DNA of 64,000 nt from positions 32,955-96,954 of the forward strand of contig JAAESI010000095.1 in the NCBI GenBank assembly GCA_024229515.1, read 5' to 3'. The position numbers and the translations under genes were made by a program. Under the pieces are notes generated by a model. It did no database searches and was not told the DNA's origin. It saw only the letters and a program-made list of their open reading frames with translations. Position 1 is the stretch's first letter, and each line of letters starts with the position of its first letter. Source of the stretch: Pseudomonadota bacterium. GTDB lineage: Bacteria; Myxococcota_A; UBA796; UBA9615. Below, one piece after another: positions 1 through 11,256 of this stretch.

Positions 1-3000
1 CAGGATCACGTGCTGGGTGTCGCCGCGAACTCGGAACCCGTCCGCGGTGCCTGCGATCTCGCCGACGTTGTTGTCTATCCGGACCTGCCCGGGGTCGCTG
101 TCGAACACCAGGTCGATGTCGAACAGACCCGGCCGCTCAGTGCGCGCCAGGGTCTCGGTGAACCGCCGCTGGAAGGTGAGCACGGAGCGCTGCCAGTTCA
201 GGGGGTCGCGCAGCACCATCTCGGTGATGTGCACATGCCCGCCGAGGGTGAGCCGGTCCGGCGCGTTCCCGGTGAACTTCAGCTTCGCCGTGGCGGTGGT
301 GGGGGGCATGAACGAGGGGTACCGGAAGGTGCAGTCGACGCAGTCGGCGTGGAGGTCGTAGCGGCGCACGCGGTAGCCGGTCCGGTCCAGCTTCATGCTG
401 CTGCCCGTCACGTTCTCCAGCTGGCCTCCCCCCATGCTGCCGACGAAGTCTTCGATGCTGAGTAGCCCCTCGTCGAGCTTGATGAGGGCAGTATCGATCT
501 CGAAGGCGTGGGGCCAATAGATCGTCTTGAGCAGGGCGCCCTCCAGCAGCGCCGTGCCGAAGATGTCGACGGACCGGGTCGAGCGGCCGCTGATCTGCGC
601 CTGCACGGCGAGCAGGTCCGCCTCGGCGCGGTCGAACACGTCCGATGCGAGGTCCGCGAACGCCACGTCGACCTTGCCTCCGATGCCGATCTCGAGCGGA
701 CCGTTGGGGCGCAGCCAGCCGGTGACGCGCAGGTCGGTGGTGCCGGCGCCGTCCGGGGGGCTGCTCAGTCCGACCGACTGGAACCGCAGGGCGCCGCCGC
801 TGTAGGCGATGAGGACCGGCTCGTCGGCGCGGTTCTCCATCCGGTGCCGCCCGCGCTCCAGCCAGATCTCGTCCAGCGTCAGGAGCACGTCGTGGAAGTC
901 GTCCTTGAGCGTGCCCTCGCCGGTGATCGCCCCCGTCATCCCCGCGGTGACCGGTTCGCGCTGGGCGAGGATGGTGCGCGGCAGGTACGGCGTGAGGCTG
1001 AAGTCCTTCCACGACAGCCGGTAGTCGTAGTCGAAGAGCTTGTTGGTGTGGACGGCCGCCTCAGCGACGATCCGCTCTCCCAGCAACGTGCCGTGGGTCT
1101 TGAACAGGTGGTCGGTGATCTTCAGATCGAGGGCCGAGTCTCCCAGGTAGGTGCCGCGGTAGATGAAGTCGTCCACTTCGAGGCTGCCCCGCAGCCGGAT
1201 GTTCTTGAGGTTCCCTTCGATCTCGACCTCACCGGCGGCCCGCCCGTCCACCCACGGCCCGCCTCCGCCGGCCAGCTCCACGAGGTCGCTGCTGGGGGCG
1301 TAGGGGAACAGCGCGCGCACTGGGTCCATCTGCCGCAGCTCCATGCCGGGGAGGCTGAACCTGAACTCCAGGTCCCCGCCGGGGGCGAGCCAACCGTCCA
1401 CCCGCAACGCGTTGCCGTTGGGCTTGCTCGCGTTGCCCTTCTCGATGTGGAGCACGCCCTCCTTCACCTTCGCCTCGATGTCGACCTGAGAGAAGGTCTC
1501 CCAGAGGTACGCCACGTCCGTGCCGTGGACCTCGGCGTCGCCGTTGAGCTTGTTGGGGATGCCCGCCAGTTGGGTGGAGCCGTGCACGGGACCGGAGGCC
1601 TGGATCGAGTCGCCGAAGAAGATCGGGAGCAGGTCCTCGGCGTGCCCGTGGCCCTCGGGCACGCGCGCCTCGATCATCACCTCGAGCCGCTCGCGGGTCC
1701 CCCCCAGCCGGGTGTCGGCGAACAGCACGCGAACCTCCGACTCGAAGTCGCTGGCGCCCCGACGGCCGCGCAGCGACAGGAACTCCAGGTCCTCCCGCGC
1801 GTGCCAGACGACGTCGCCGCCGACCCGACCGAAGGGCCAGTCCAGGAAGGTGAAGTCGTCCAGTTCGATCTCGCCGCGGATGCCCAGATCGTTGCTCGGC
1901 CCCTCGATGTTGGCGGCGAGCTGACCCAGCCCCTGCACGTTCAGGCCGGTGACGGTGTCGAGGATGTCGCGGGTGTCGAAGCTGCGGCTGCGCACGTCGA
2001 TCACGAGCCCCAGCGGCTTGAGGAAGAGGAAGTCGCAGGAGACGTCCAGGTCGGTGCCGTGGGGACCCCGCACGGTCGTGGGGGACATCAGCAGGTGCTT
2101 GCCCGTCATCGACAGGCCCGTCGTCACGGTCGCGCGGGGCACGCGGAGCATCTCGGTGCGCTCGACGCCGTCATCCCAGGCGCGGTCGCCGACGACCAGA
2201 TCCCAGACGTTCAGCCGGCCGGATCCGGTCGCCGCGAAGTTCTTGGCGTGCCCCTCCAGCCGCGCCGTTCCGCCGATCCCCATCGTCACCCAGGAGCCCG
2301 GCACCGTGGCCGAGTCCAGCGCTTGCTCCAACCGGAGGCCGCGGATCTCGAGGTCGACCTCGAACGGCATCTGCTCGCGCAGGTCGAACCAGCCCTGCGG
2401 CTTGATCGTGCCGCCGCCCCACCGCAGCAGCGACTCTTCCTCGATGACCACGTGGCCGTCGCGGAAGTGGCCGATCAGGGAGGCATCCTCCCCCTTGAGC
2501 ACCATCGGCCGGGGCTTGGTCAGGTGCACGGCCATCTGCTGCCCCTGCAGGTTGAACGTGACCAGGGGCTGCTTGCCCTGCCCTGACAGGCCCAGGGCGG
2601 CGTCCACCCGGCCGTCCATGCGCGGCAGGTCGGGCCAGACATCGCGCAGTTGGGGGAGCTCGACGGCGGCGCGGGCGGTGAGGCCGTAGCTCATCGGGCG
2701 GGCGTTCGGCGCCCCGGGAGGATCGGGGAGGCCGATGACGCCGCCGATCTCGACCCGCCCCGAGGCCAGCTCCAGCGCGCTCTCCCCGACCGTCACGACC
2801 CCCGACTCCACGGTGAAGTTGCTCGGCTCCAGCGTCGCCTTTTCTCGAAGCGGCCCCAGGCTCAGATCGATGGTCTGCGCTCCGAGGTGACCGGAGCCGT
2901 TGCCCGCGGCGTCCTGCCGGAACGCGAGGTCCACGCCGGCGACGGCGACCGCGAGTCCGGCCGGCTCCAGCGTGATTCGGGCCGCTGCGCCGTCGATCTG

Positions 3001-3456
3001 GAGCGCCCCCAGCTGGACCTTCATCGGCTCGCCCTGCCCGTCCCCCTCGGCCTTGGGCCCCTTGAGCAGGTCGGCGAAGTCGCGGAGCTTGCCCCCCTCG
3101 ACCGCCAGCCGGACCGAGGGCCCGGTGATCTGGAGCGAGCGAATGGCGAGTTCTTTGCCCAACGGCAGCTTGTCCAGCGCCAGCCTCACCTCGGCCACGT
3201 GGCCCAGGGGCATGCCGACCTCGTCGTGCAGGGTGATCTCGGTGAGGACCACCGCGGGCGGCAGCAGCTGCTCGACCTCGAGCCGCTGCACGTAGATGTC
3301 GGCACCCAGCTGGGCGCTCCCGATGCGGACCACGGTGCGGCGGAGTCGCTCGGCGGCGTCATCGCTGCGGGCGTAGATCAGCACCGACACGAGTACGGTG
3401 ATGCCCAGCAACAGGCACCCAAACGCCAACCGTGCCAGGCGCTGCAAACGACTCAT
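1..3456 (-). CDS. TamB/AsmA-like translocation and assembly protein, partial (3' end off the left edge)
   Basis: The frame is open from an ATG at 3456 to the window edge, giving 1152 visible codons. It starts with MSRLQRLARLAFGCLLLG, a basic N-terminus followed by one hydrophobic anchor of about 20 residues, then a very long stretch of alternating beta-strand-like sequence with few cysteines. That layout matches TamB/AsmA-type proteins, which form a hydrophobic beta-groove across the periplasm and help lipid transport or outer-membrane protein assembly. The last visible residues (DNNVGEIAGTADGFRVRG) resemble the start of the conserved C-terminal TamB domain, so perhaps 150-300 residues are missing. 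It is divergent from the regulator at 3516 across a 59-bp gap holding two inverted repeats. The TamB family is likely; the exact orthologue is uncertain. Confidence 0.8.
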   Translation of the reverse strand, partial: MSRLQRLARLAFGCLLLGITVLVSVLIYARSDDAAERLRRTVVRIGSAQLGADIYVQRLEVEQLLPPAVVLTEITLHDEVGMPLGHVAEVRLALDKLPLGKELAIRSLQITGPSVRLAVEGGKLRDFADLLKGPKAEGDGQGEPMKVQLGALQIDGAAARITLEPAGLAVAVAGVDLAFRQDAAGNGSGHLGAQTIDLSLGPLREKATLEPSNFTVESGVVTVGESALELASGRVEIGGVIGLPDPPGAPNARPMSYGLTARAAVELPQLRDVWPDLPRMDGRVDAALGLSGQGKQPLVTFNLQGQQMAVHLTKPRPMVLKGEDASLIGHFRDGHVVIEEESLLRWGGGTIKPQGWFDLREQMPFEVDLEIRGLRLEQALDSATVPGSWVTMGIGGTARLEGHAKNFAATGSGRLNVWDLVVGDRAWDDGVERTEMLRVPRATVTTGLSMTGKHLLMSPTTVRGPHGTDLDVSCDFLFLKPLGLVIDVRSRSFDTRDILDTVTGLNVQGLGQLAANIEGPSNDLGIRGEIELDDFTFLDWPFGRVGGDVVWHAREDLEFLSLRGRRGASDFESEVRVLFADTRLGGTRERLEVMIEARVPEGHGHAEDLLPIFFGDSIQASGPVHGSTQLAGIPNKLNGDAEVHGTDVAYLWETFSQVDIEAKVKEGVLHIEKGNASKPNGNALRVDGWLAPGGDLEFRFSLPGMELRQMDPVRALFPYAPSSDLVELAGGGGPWVDGRAAGEVEIEGNLKNIRLRGSLEVDDFIYRGTYLGDSALDLKITDHLFKTHGTLLGERIVAEAAVHTNKLFDYDYRLSWKDFSLTPYLPRTILAQREPVTAGMTGAITGEGTLKDDFHDVLLTLDEIWLERGRHRMENRADEPVLIAYSGGALRFQSVGLSSPPDGAGTTDLRVTGWLRPNGPLEIGIGGKVDVAFADLASDVFDRAEADLLAVQAQISGRSTRSVDIFGTALLEGALLKTIYWPHAFEIDTALIKLDEGLLSIEDFVGSMGGGQLENVTGSSMKLDRTGYRVRRYDLHADCVDCTFRYPSFMPPTTATAKLKFTGNAPDRLTLGGHVHITEMVLRDPLNWQRSVLTFQRRFTETLARTERPGLFDIDLVFDSDPGQVRIDNNVGEIAGTADGFRVRGDTQHVIL

Positions 3457-3469
3457 CGCGCAGATTGTA

Positions 3470-3486
3470 GACGTCCGAAGGACGTC
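3470..3486. promoter_or_regulatory. 17-bp perfect inverted repeat in the tamB-like/regulator divergent gap
   Basis: GACGTCC-gaa-GGACGTC is a perfect 7-bp-arm palindrome centred in the 59-bp gap between two divergent genes. It is followed at 3487-3500 by a second hairpin, GCCCC-ttca-GGGGC. A symmetric site here is a natural operator for the DNA-binding regulator encoded from 3516, but that is inference. The second hairpin could also affect the leader of the regulator mRNA. Confidence 0.4.
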
Positions 3487-3515
3487 GCCCCTTCAGGGGC
3501 GGTAGCCTCACCACG

Positions 3516-5308
3516 ATGACCGACGGCCCCGACGGTGTGCGACTCATGGCGGGGCAGGTCGATCTGCGCCGCAATGCCCTGGTCGCCGACGATGGTACGA
3601 CGACGTCCCTGACGACCAAGGAAGGGGCACTGCTCTCCTACCTGGCCTCCCGTGAGGGAGAGGACGTGTCCCGGGACGATCTGCTCGTCGAGGTCTGGGG
3701 ATACCGCCGGGGCGTCGCCACGCGCGCCATCGACGCCGCGGTGCAGCGCCTCCGTTCGAAGATCGAAGTCGACCCCGCGCATCCGAAGCACCTGCTCACC
3801 GTCACGGGCGTGGGGTACCGGTTCGTCGGACTGACGCCCCCGCCCGAGGTTCACCTGGTCCCCGCGGCGGCCCCGTCCCCCTCCCTTCGGCTGCCCGACG
3901 ACGGACTTCACGGCCGCGATGCGGACCACGCCCGGCTGGCCGCGCTGGTGGGCACTCACCGGCTGGTCACCGTGCTCGGTCCTGCCGGCATCGGGAAGAC
4001 CCGGCTCGCCACCTCGGTAGCGGAGAACCACCCCGGCGGGGCGGTGACGGCCGAGCTGGACGCGGCGTCCACCGCCGACGCGGTGCGGGACGTGGTGGCG
4101 GCGGCGCTGGGCAGCCCCCTCGCCTCCGGCGGGGACGACGACGACCCGGACGACCTGATCGCGGCCGCCCTCAGCGCCCGGGGACCCACGCTGCTGCTGT
4201 TGGACAACCTCGAGCAGGTCATCGACGACGCCGCCCCCCTGACGGCCGCGTGGCTCGCCGGCGCCCCGGATCTGACGGTCCTGACGACGTCGCGGGAGCC
4301 GCTGCGCATCGCCGGCGAGGTGATCCTCGACCTCGCCCCGCTGGACGTGGACGCGGCCGTGGACTTGTTCGTGGCCCGTGCTCGCGCCGCCCACCCCGCG
4401 TTCGATCAAGAGGCGGCAGGGCCGGAGACGCTGCGCGCCCTGGTCACAGCCTTGGACGAGCTTCCCCTGGCGATCGAGCTGGCGGCGGCCCGGGCGGGGC
4501 TGCTGACGCCGGTCAAGATGCTGAACCGCCTCAACGATCGGTTCGCCCTGCTCGTCTCCCGCCGGCGGGACGTGCCCGGACGCCAACTCGCCACGAGCGA
4601 GCGGATCGGTGACCTCCGCATGACCTCGCTGCTCCTGACGGACCTGTCGGCGGTGCTCGCGGAGACCCCACTGGAGGTGCGCGCCCGCTACTCGGGGCGG
4701 AGGAACGGAGCCTCGCGATCGCGCGCCAGCTGGGCGATCCCCGGCCCCTCGCGATCGCGCTGCGCAACGTGGCCCTGGGCCGGATCGACAAGCTGCGTTT
4801 CGACGACGGGGAGGCGATGTTCGAGGAAGCCGAGCGCATCGCGGCCGCGGGTGGCGACCGGCTGATGGCCGCCCGGGCTCGGGGCGATCGAGGCACCACG
4901 CTGATCCTGCAGGGGCGCTTCGACGAAGCCGTGGAGTTGCTGGAGTCGGCCCGCGAGGCCAGCGCCGCCGCCGGCGACCGCACCTACGTGGGGATCAGCG
5001 GAGCCAACCTCGCGGTGGCCGCGCACGCCCGCGGTAATCTGGACGCTGCGGTCCGGCTCTACGACGACGTGCCGAACCACACCGACGCCCTGGGGAGCCG
5101 CATCTACGCCTACATGCGCGCCTACCGCTGGATCCTCGACCGCGAGCTCGGCGCGACCGCCAGCGACAGCCTGGAGACCCTTCGCGAGGCTCTGACAGAC
5201 CCCAATGGTCGCGAGTTGATGCGCGTTCTGGATGGCGACGAAGGCGACCCCGGCCCCGCCGGAACGTCCGCGGACGTTCAGCTTGGGAAGCTGCTTCTGA
5301 GTCGCTGA
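3516..5308 (+). pseudogene. Winged-helix / STAND-ATPase / TPR transcriptional regulator, shortened and frameshifted
   Basis: Residues 1-105 form an OmpR/PhoB-type winged helix (DDLLVEVWGYRRG, then VTGVGYRF). An AAA/STAND ATPase follows with Walker A GPAGIGKT and a Walker B-like LLLLDNLEQV. This is the layout of AfsR/LuxR-like signal-sensing regulators that end in TPRs. After RRRDVPGRQ the sequence jumps directly to TPR-like residues (SLLLTDLSAVLAETP), so roughly 200 or more residues usual in this family are missing in frame. Near 4694-4697 the TPR reading then moves by one base into another frame (EERSLAIARQLGD), which runs to 5308. One extra G in the GGGG run would restore a single frame of about 597 residues. 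It may be a decayed gene, or a shortened gene plus one sequencing error. Confidence 0.65.
5279..5293. repeat. 15-bp copy of the tRNA-Gly anticodon arm
   Basis: The sequence cagcttgggaagctg occurs here and again at 5359-5373, inside the anticodon stem and loop of the tRNA-Gly gene, in the same orientation and 80 bp apart. The copy lies at the very 3' end of the degraded regulator gene. Direct repeats of tRNA internal sequence next to a tRNA are typical traces of integrase attachment sites or of a partial tRNA duplication. No integrase gene is visible nearby. Confidence 0.5.
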
Positions 5309-5324
5309 ACGGGGCGGGGGGGAG

Positions 5325-5399
5325 TGGAGCGGGCGACGGGGATCGAACCCGCGACAGCCAGCTTGGGAAGCTGGAACTCTACCACTGAGTTACGCCCGC
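5325..5399 (-). tRNA. tRNA-Gly (anticodon CCC), CCA encoded
   Basis: Read on the minus strand, a full cloverleaf folds. The acceptor is GCGGGCG/CGCCCGC, the D arm ACTC-AGTGGTA-GAGT, the anticodon stem CCAGC/GCTGG with loop TTCCCAA, the variable loop CTGTC, and the T arm GCGGG-TTCGATC-CCCGT. The discriminator base is T, followed by an encoded CCA. Loop positions 34-36 read CCC, so it decodes the glycine codon GGG. Its 5' end lies 14 bp after the stop codon of the upstream TPR gene on the same strand, so it may be released from the tail of that mRNA by RNase P. Confidence 0.95.
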
Positions 5400-5413
5400 A
5401 TCCGGCGCGGTGT

Positions 5414-7564
5414 TTAGTTCAAACCGAGCTGATTCGCAAGAGAGCTGACCCGCTCCGCAACTTCACCGCCGCGGAAGCCGTCGTCTCGATCCGTGATCTT
5501 CTTGAAGATCTTGTAGGCACCCCGGGCGTTGCCGGCAGCCTCGTAGGTGACGCCCAATTCGAACATCACCCGCAGGACTTCACCGGGGTCCGCGGTGGAC
5601 TTGCCCAGCAGCTGCTTGAACGCGTCGACGGCGCCCCGGAAGTCGTGGGTGCGCCGCAGCGCGTTGCCCAGGTACTCCAGCGCCTGAAGGGTCTCGTCGT
5701 CGTTGGCCACCGCCCGCTGGAACTCGACCACGGCGTCGTCGTACTTGCCGGCGTTGTAGTAGCTCAAGCCGACGTCGAAGGCGGACCGCACCATCTCGTT
5801 GAGGGTGTCGTCCTCCCCCTCGAGGCCGTCGAGCAGATCCATCAGGTCGTCGTCGAGGAACGAGCCGTTGGACGGCTTCGCCGCGGGCTCCGGCTCGGGC
5901 TCTGGCTCAGCGGCCGGCTCGTCGATGACCGGCGTGCCTCCGAAGGTCGAGTCGTTGCCGGGCGCGATCGCGGTCGAGAAGCTGAAGTCTTCTTCCTCGT
6001 CTTCGAGGAGGTCGTCGCCGAGGTCGAAGTCGAACTCCTCCTCCTCCGGCTCCGGCGGCTTCGGCGCCGGCGGCTTCGACCCACCTCCGAGCTCCTTGCT
6101 GAGCTCCGCGGCCAGCCGCTGCATCTCGTCGTCGTCGAATTCGAATTCGTCGCTGCCGCCCGAGGGGCCGATGTCGAGTCGACCGGTAGGCGCCGGCTCG
6201 TCCGCCACGCTGCCCGCGATCGACGATCCGAGCTCGACCGCGGCCGCCATCGCGGAGGCCTCGTCGCTGGTGTCGTCGCCGTCGCCGTACTCGCCCATCG
6301 CCTCGGAGAATGCTTTCACCCGCGCGACCGCCGCGTCGTCGTCGGGGGCCAACGCCGCGGCCCGCTCCAGGCACGCCTTGGCGGCCTTGTAGTCGTTGCG
6401 GTCCATCGCCAGCTCGTACATCCGGTTCAACCGGTCCTGCGCCGACGGCAGGTTGCTGGCGGCGGCGTACAGTCGAACCAGGGTGCGGTGGGCTTCCCAC
6501 GCCTCGGGGTGCTGCACGGTCGCCCGCTCCAACGCCGCCTGGGCTTTGTCCGCGAGTCCGTACTGGAGGTAGACCTCGGCCTCGGCGACGGCCCGTTCGG
6601 CGTCCTCGCTCAGGGAGATCTCCGTGCTCAGGTCCAACCCGTCGACGACCTCGTCGGCTCCGGGGAGCTCCAGGCTCGCGTCGGCGTCGAAGCCGTCCCC
6701 CGCCTGGGGGTCGATCTCGGAGATCCGGTCGTAGACCTGGTTGCGGTACTCCTCGTAGCCCAGCGAGTCGTAGATCTGCGCCAGCTCCTTGAGGACCGCG
6801 ATGGCCTTCTCGTGCTCGCCCAGATCGACGAACGCGTCGGCCAGGAGGTTCAGCGTCTCGGTGTCCCGGGGATCCGCCTTGAAGCAGATCTGGAGTTTCG
6901 TCAGCGCCCGTCGAGGGTCGCCGCGATCGAGGTACAGGTCGGCCAGCGCGCGCACGATCATCAGATCGTCCGGCTTCACCTCGGCCATGCGCTCGTACAC
7001 TCGGGTCAGCCCCTCGCTGTCGCCGCGCGCCTCCATCGACTCGGCCAGCCCCCGCCACACCTCGAAGGCGGCCATGGTGTCGGCTTCCTTGGTGTAGAGG
7101 TCGGCGAGCTTCTCGCCGTACTCGAGGCTGTCAGGGTTGAGCTTCAGGAGCTTCTCGTAGATGTCTACGCGCTCCTTGACGCTGCCCTCCTGCTCGAAGT
7201 GCTGGGCCACGATGTTGAAGTGGTCCATGGCGTCCGACAGCAGCGCGAGCTGCTGATAGATCTCGCCCAGGCTGAGGTGCCAGCGCATCTGATCCGGCTC
7301 GAACCGGAGCATCTGCTTGTAGATGGCCGCGGCTTTCGGATAGAAGCCGCCGCGCTCGTAGGCCTCGGCCACGACCGAGAACTCGCGCATCGCGTCTGAC
7401 ACCTTGCCGGTGCGAGCGAGCAGCTCGGCCACTTTCTGGCGTACGCGAAGGTCCTTGGGGTCATCCCGAACAATGCGGGACAGCTCCTTGATGGCCTTTT
7501 CGATGTTGTTGCGCGAAAGATGCTTCTGCGCTGTCGCCAGCACCTTCGCTTTGTCGAGCGCCAA
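5414..7564 (-). CDS. Large TPR protein with acidic linker
   Basis: A 716-residue soluble protein with no signal peptide. Residues 1 to about 290 are degenerate TPR units in tandem (for example KVLATAQKHLSRNNIEKAIK and ALADLYLDRGDPRRALTKL). More TPRs follow at about 300-410. A low-complexity, acidic, proline-rich linker at about 430-590 contains runs such as PEPEEEEFDFDLGDD. A final TPR block at about 600-716 includes YYNAGKYDDAVVEFQRAV. TPRs are protein-binding scaffolds; the partner is not evident. It is the last protein gene of the pil-aro-acc run, 32 bp after accC and 14 bp before tRNA-Gly. No enzymatic motif is visible, so no specific function is assigned. Confidence 0.85.
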   Translation of the reverse strand: MALDKAKVLATAQKHLSRNNIEKAIKELSRIVRDDPKDLRVRQKVAELLARTGKVSDAMREFSVVAEAYERGGFYPKAAAIYKQMLRFEPDQMRWHLSLGEIYQQLALLSDAMDHFNIVAQHFEQEGSVKERVDIYEKLLKLNPDSLEYGEKLADLYTKEADTMAAFEVWRGLAESMEARGDSEGLTRVYERMAEVKPDDLMIVRALADLYLDRGDPRRALTKLQICFKADPRDTETLNLLADAFVDLGEHEKAIAVLKELAQIYDSLGYEEYRNQVYDRISEIDPQAGDGFDADASLELPGADEVVDGLDLSTEISLSEDAERAVAEAEVYLQYGLADKAQAALERATVQHPEAWEAHRTLVRLYAAASNLPSAQDRLNRMYELAMDRNDYKAAKACLERAAALAPDDDAAVARVKAFSEAMGEYGDGDDTSDEASAMAAAVELGSSIAGSVADEPAPTGRLDIGPSGGSDEFEFDDDEMQRLAAELSKELGGGSKPPAPKPPEPEEEEFDFDLGDDLLEDEEEDFSFSTAIAPGNDSTFGGTPVIDEPAAEPEPEPEPAAKPSNGSFLDDDLMDLLDGLEGEDDTLNEMVRSAFDVGLSYYNAGKYDDAVVEFQRAVANDDETLQALEYLGNALRRTHDFRGAVDAFKQLLGKSTADPGEVLRVMFELGVTYEAAGNARGAYKIFKKITDRDDGFRGGEVAERVSSLANQLGLN

Positions 7565-7596
7565 ACCTTGGTCCCCTGCCTATCTGAGGATCGCTT

Positions 7597-8970
<1,374 letters not shown>

Positions 8971-8982
8971 CAGGTCGGGCCG

Positions 8983-9441
<459 letters not shown>

Positions 9442-9449
9442 CCGATGCC

Positions 9450-9893
9450 CTAGTCCTGTTTGAGCGTGGCCAGTGCGGCGTCCATTCCGAGGAGGTAGGA
9501 ACCAATCCCGAAGCCGGCGATGGTGCCAACCGCCACCGGCGCCAGCAGCGACGTGTGACGGAACTCTTCACGAGCCGCCGTGTTGGAGAGGTGGACTTCT
9601 ATCACGGGCAGACCGCACGCCACAACGGCATCGCGGAGGGCGACGGAAGTGTGGGTGAATCCGCCCGCGTTCAGCACCACCGCGTCGGTCCCATCGGCCA
9701 TCGCCGCGTGCAGCCGATCGATGAGCACGCCCTCCCGATTGGACTGCAGGAAACCAACCTCGACGCCACGGTCGGACGCTCGCTGGCGCACCGCCGCGTT
9801 CACGTCGTCCAGGGTCTGGGTGCCGTAGACCGCCGGCTCACGCCCGCCGAGGAGGTTCAGGTTGGGGCCGTGCATCACGAGGATCTTCGTCAC
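9450..9893 (-). CDS. aroQ: Type II 3-dehydroquinate dehydratase
   Basis: A 147-residue protein from a GTG start whose GTGA overlaps the stop of the upstream TPR gene. It converts 3-dehydroquinate to 3-dehydroshikimate, step three of the shikimate pathway. The N-terminal motif [21 protein letters not shown] contains the catalytic tyrosine and binding asparagine. The residues [15 protein letters not shown] and the catalytic-histidine segment [16 protein letters not shown] are intact. Length and motifs are typical of the small dodecameric type II enzyme. It shares the operon with the aroK-aroB fusion, so three shikimate activities are co-expressed here. Confidence 0.96.
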   Translation of the reverse strand: MTKILVMHGPNLNLLGGREPAVYGTQTLDDVNAAVRQRASDRGVEVGFLQSNREGVLIDRLHAAMADGTDAVVLNAGGFTHTSVALRDAVVACGLPVIEVHLSNTAAREEFRHTSLLAPVAVGTIAGFGIGSYLLGMDAALATLKQD

Positions 9894-10654
9894 GAGGGCT
9901 CCTCCATGATTCCCTGCAGGGCTGCTTCGAGGTCCTCGGGATCGGCGCTGCGGGGAGCCGCGGGAGCCGGGAGGTCGGCGCCATCGCCCCCGAGCTCCAC
10001 GAACCGGGCGCGCAGGTCGGGCCGCTCGGGCGATCGCTCGACCAGCTGTCGCAACATCGCCAGGGCCCCCTCGATGTCTCCTTGCGCGGCGAGCAGCTCG
10101 GCCATCGTGGCGTTCAGGAAGGGGTCGGCCGAGGGCTCCGGACGAAGCGCTCTGGCAGGCATGCCGGGTTGCGGTCCGGTCGCCCGGGCCGGTTCGGTCT
10201 GGGCGCTCGCGCGCTCGTCCTGCAGCGGTCGGTGGGGCATGCGCGGCCGCTCCCCATCGTCGTTCTCCAGCTGGGTGCGCCGCGTGATCAGCCCCTCGTC
10301 CTGCGGCAGCAGCGAGAGCATGCGCATCACCGCGTCGAGCTCGCTGTCGCGGTCGCCCGTGAGGTGGTGCACATGGGCGAGCAGCTTCAACGCGCCCCAA
10401 TGGCCGTCGTTGAGGGCCAGCACTTCGTCGAGGTCGGCTCGGGCCTCTCCGGGACGCTCCCGCGCCAGGGCGACGCGGGCACGGGTCACACGACCAGCAA
10501 GGTGCCCGGGGCGCGCCGCAAGTCCGTGCTGGAGCACCGCCGTTGCGTCGTCCAGACGACCTTGATCGACGTACGCGCCGGCGAGCCGGTCGAACAATGC
10601 GAGGGGATCCCTACGCCACGCCTCTTCGAGCGCAGCGAGGTGCTGCTGGACCAC
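9890..10654 (-). CDS. TPR protein (254 aa)
   Basis: A cytoplasmic-looking protein without signal peptide. Residues 1-110 form three or four TPR units (LAGAYVDQGRLDDATAVLQH and HVHHLTGDRDSELDAVMRML). A charged, proline-rich linker follows at about 115-175, then another TPR-like pair (ATMAELLAAQGDIEGALAML). The stop TGA overlaps the GTG start of aroQ, so the pair is translationally coupled. No enzymatic motif is seen. Similar small TPR proteins occur beside aroQ/accBC in delta-proteobacterial operons, but I cannot name a function. Confidence 0.85.
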   Translation of the reverse strand: MVQQHLAALEEAWRRDPLALFDRLAGAYVDQGRLDDATAVLQHGLAARPGHLAGRVTRARVALARERPGEARADLDEVLALNDGHWGALKLLAHVHHLTGDRDSELDAVMRMLSLLPQDEGLITRRTQLENDDGERPRMPHRPLQDERASAQTEPARATGPQPGMPARALRPEPSADPFLNATMAELLAAQGDIEGALAMLRQLVERSPERPDLRARFVELGGDGADLPAPAAPRSADPEDLEAALQGIMEEPS

Positions 10655-10667
10655 GGAAGCGGTCGGT

Positions 10668-11255
10668 CTAGGCGCCGGCCTGGAGGGTGATGACCGTGCG
10701 CGCGACCCCGATGTCGATCAGGATGCTGGACTCCTTGGCCGTGCCGGCCTGGGTGTCGATGGGCATCCGCTGGACCCACACCCACAGCTTTGCCATGCCG
10801 TACTGGTCGGTGTAGGTCTGCAGGTAGGTGGGGCGGTAGTCACCCTCGAACGTGCCGCTGAACTGGGCCCAGATCTCGTCGCTGGTAGCAACGTCCTGCC
10901 AGTTCTCGGTGTCGGGGTAGATGACGGCCTCAATGACCTCCTGCGGGAGGAGGTAGACGTCTTCGAAGCCGGAGGTGATCTCGACCCACACGTTGTTGAC
11001 GGGCGATTCGGTGTCCTCGTTCACGAGGTAGATCGTCAGCGGGAAGATGACGGGAGGCGAGGGCTGCTCGAGGTTGCACGACGGGTTGAGGGCCGCGCCC
11101 GTAATCGGGTCCACCGGGCACGCGAACCACGCGACCTTGATGTCCTCGATCTCGCCGATGGCTGTTCCGGGAGGGGCCTGCCATGGTCCGTTGGCGCACG
11201 AGGCGACGAACAGGCAACCAGTGACAGCGGACAGTAGGGACAGCTTCTGCTTCAT
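10668..11255 (-). CDS. Predicted lipoprotein of unknown function in the pil-aro operon
   Basis: A 195-residue protein from ATG 11255, preceded by AGGAGTGTGAG as ribosome site. The N-terminus MKQKLSLLSAVTGCLFVASC ends in a lipobox (VASC), predicting lipidation at that cysteine. The mature part is beta-rich with aromatic residues and few charges, and it contains two further cysteines (AWFACPVDP and NPSCNLEQ). An upstream ATG at 11312 would bury the signal sequence, so I chose 11255. It follows the aroK-aroB stop by one base, indicating coupling. It could assist the pilus secretin or the cell surface, but that is inferred only from position. Confidence 0.8.
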   Translation of the reverse strand: MKQKLSLLSAVTGCLFVASCANGPWQAPPGTAIGEIEDIKVAWFACPVDPITGAALNPSCNLEQPSPPVIFPLTIYLVNEDTESPVNNVWVEITSGFEDVYLLPQEVIEAVIYPDTENWQDVATSDEIWAQFSGTFEGDYRPTYLQTYTDQYGMAKLWVWVQRMPIDTQAGTAKESSILIDIGVARTVITLQAGA

Positions 11256-11256
11256 C

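Noticed and set aside
508..2586. Long plus-strand open frame (692 codons) over the TamB-like gene
   Set aside because: It lies antisense to a convincing TamB-like protein, has the composition of GC-rich shadow frames (His/Arg/Gln/Val-rich) and shows no domain.
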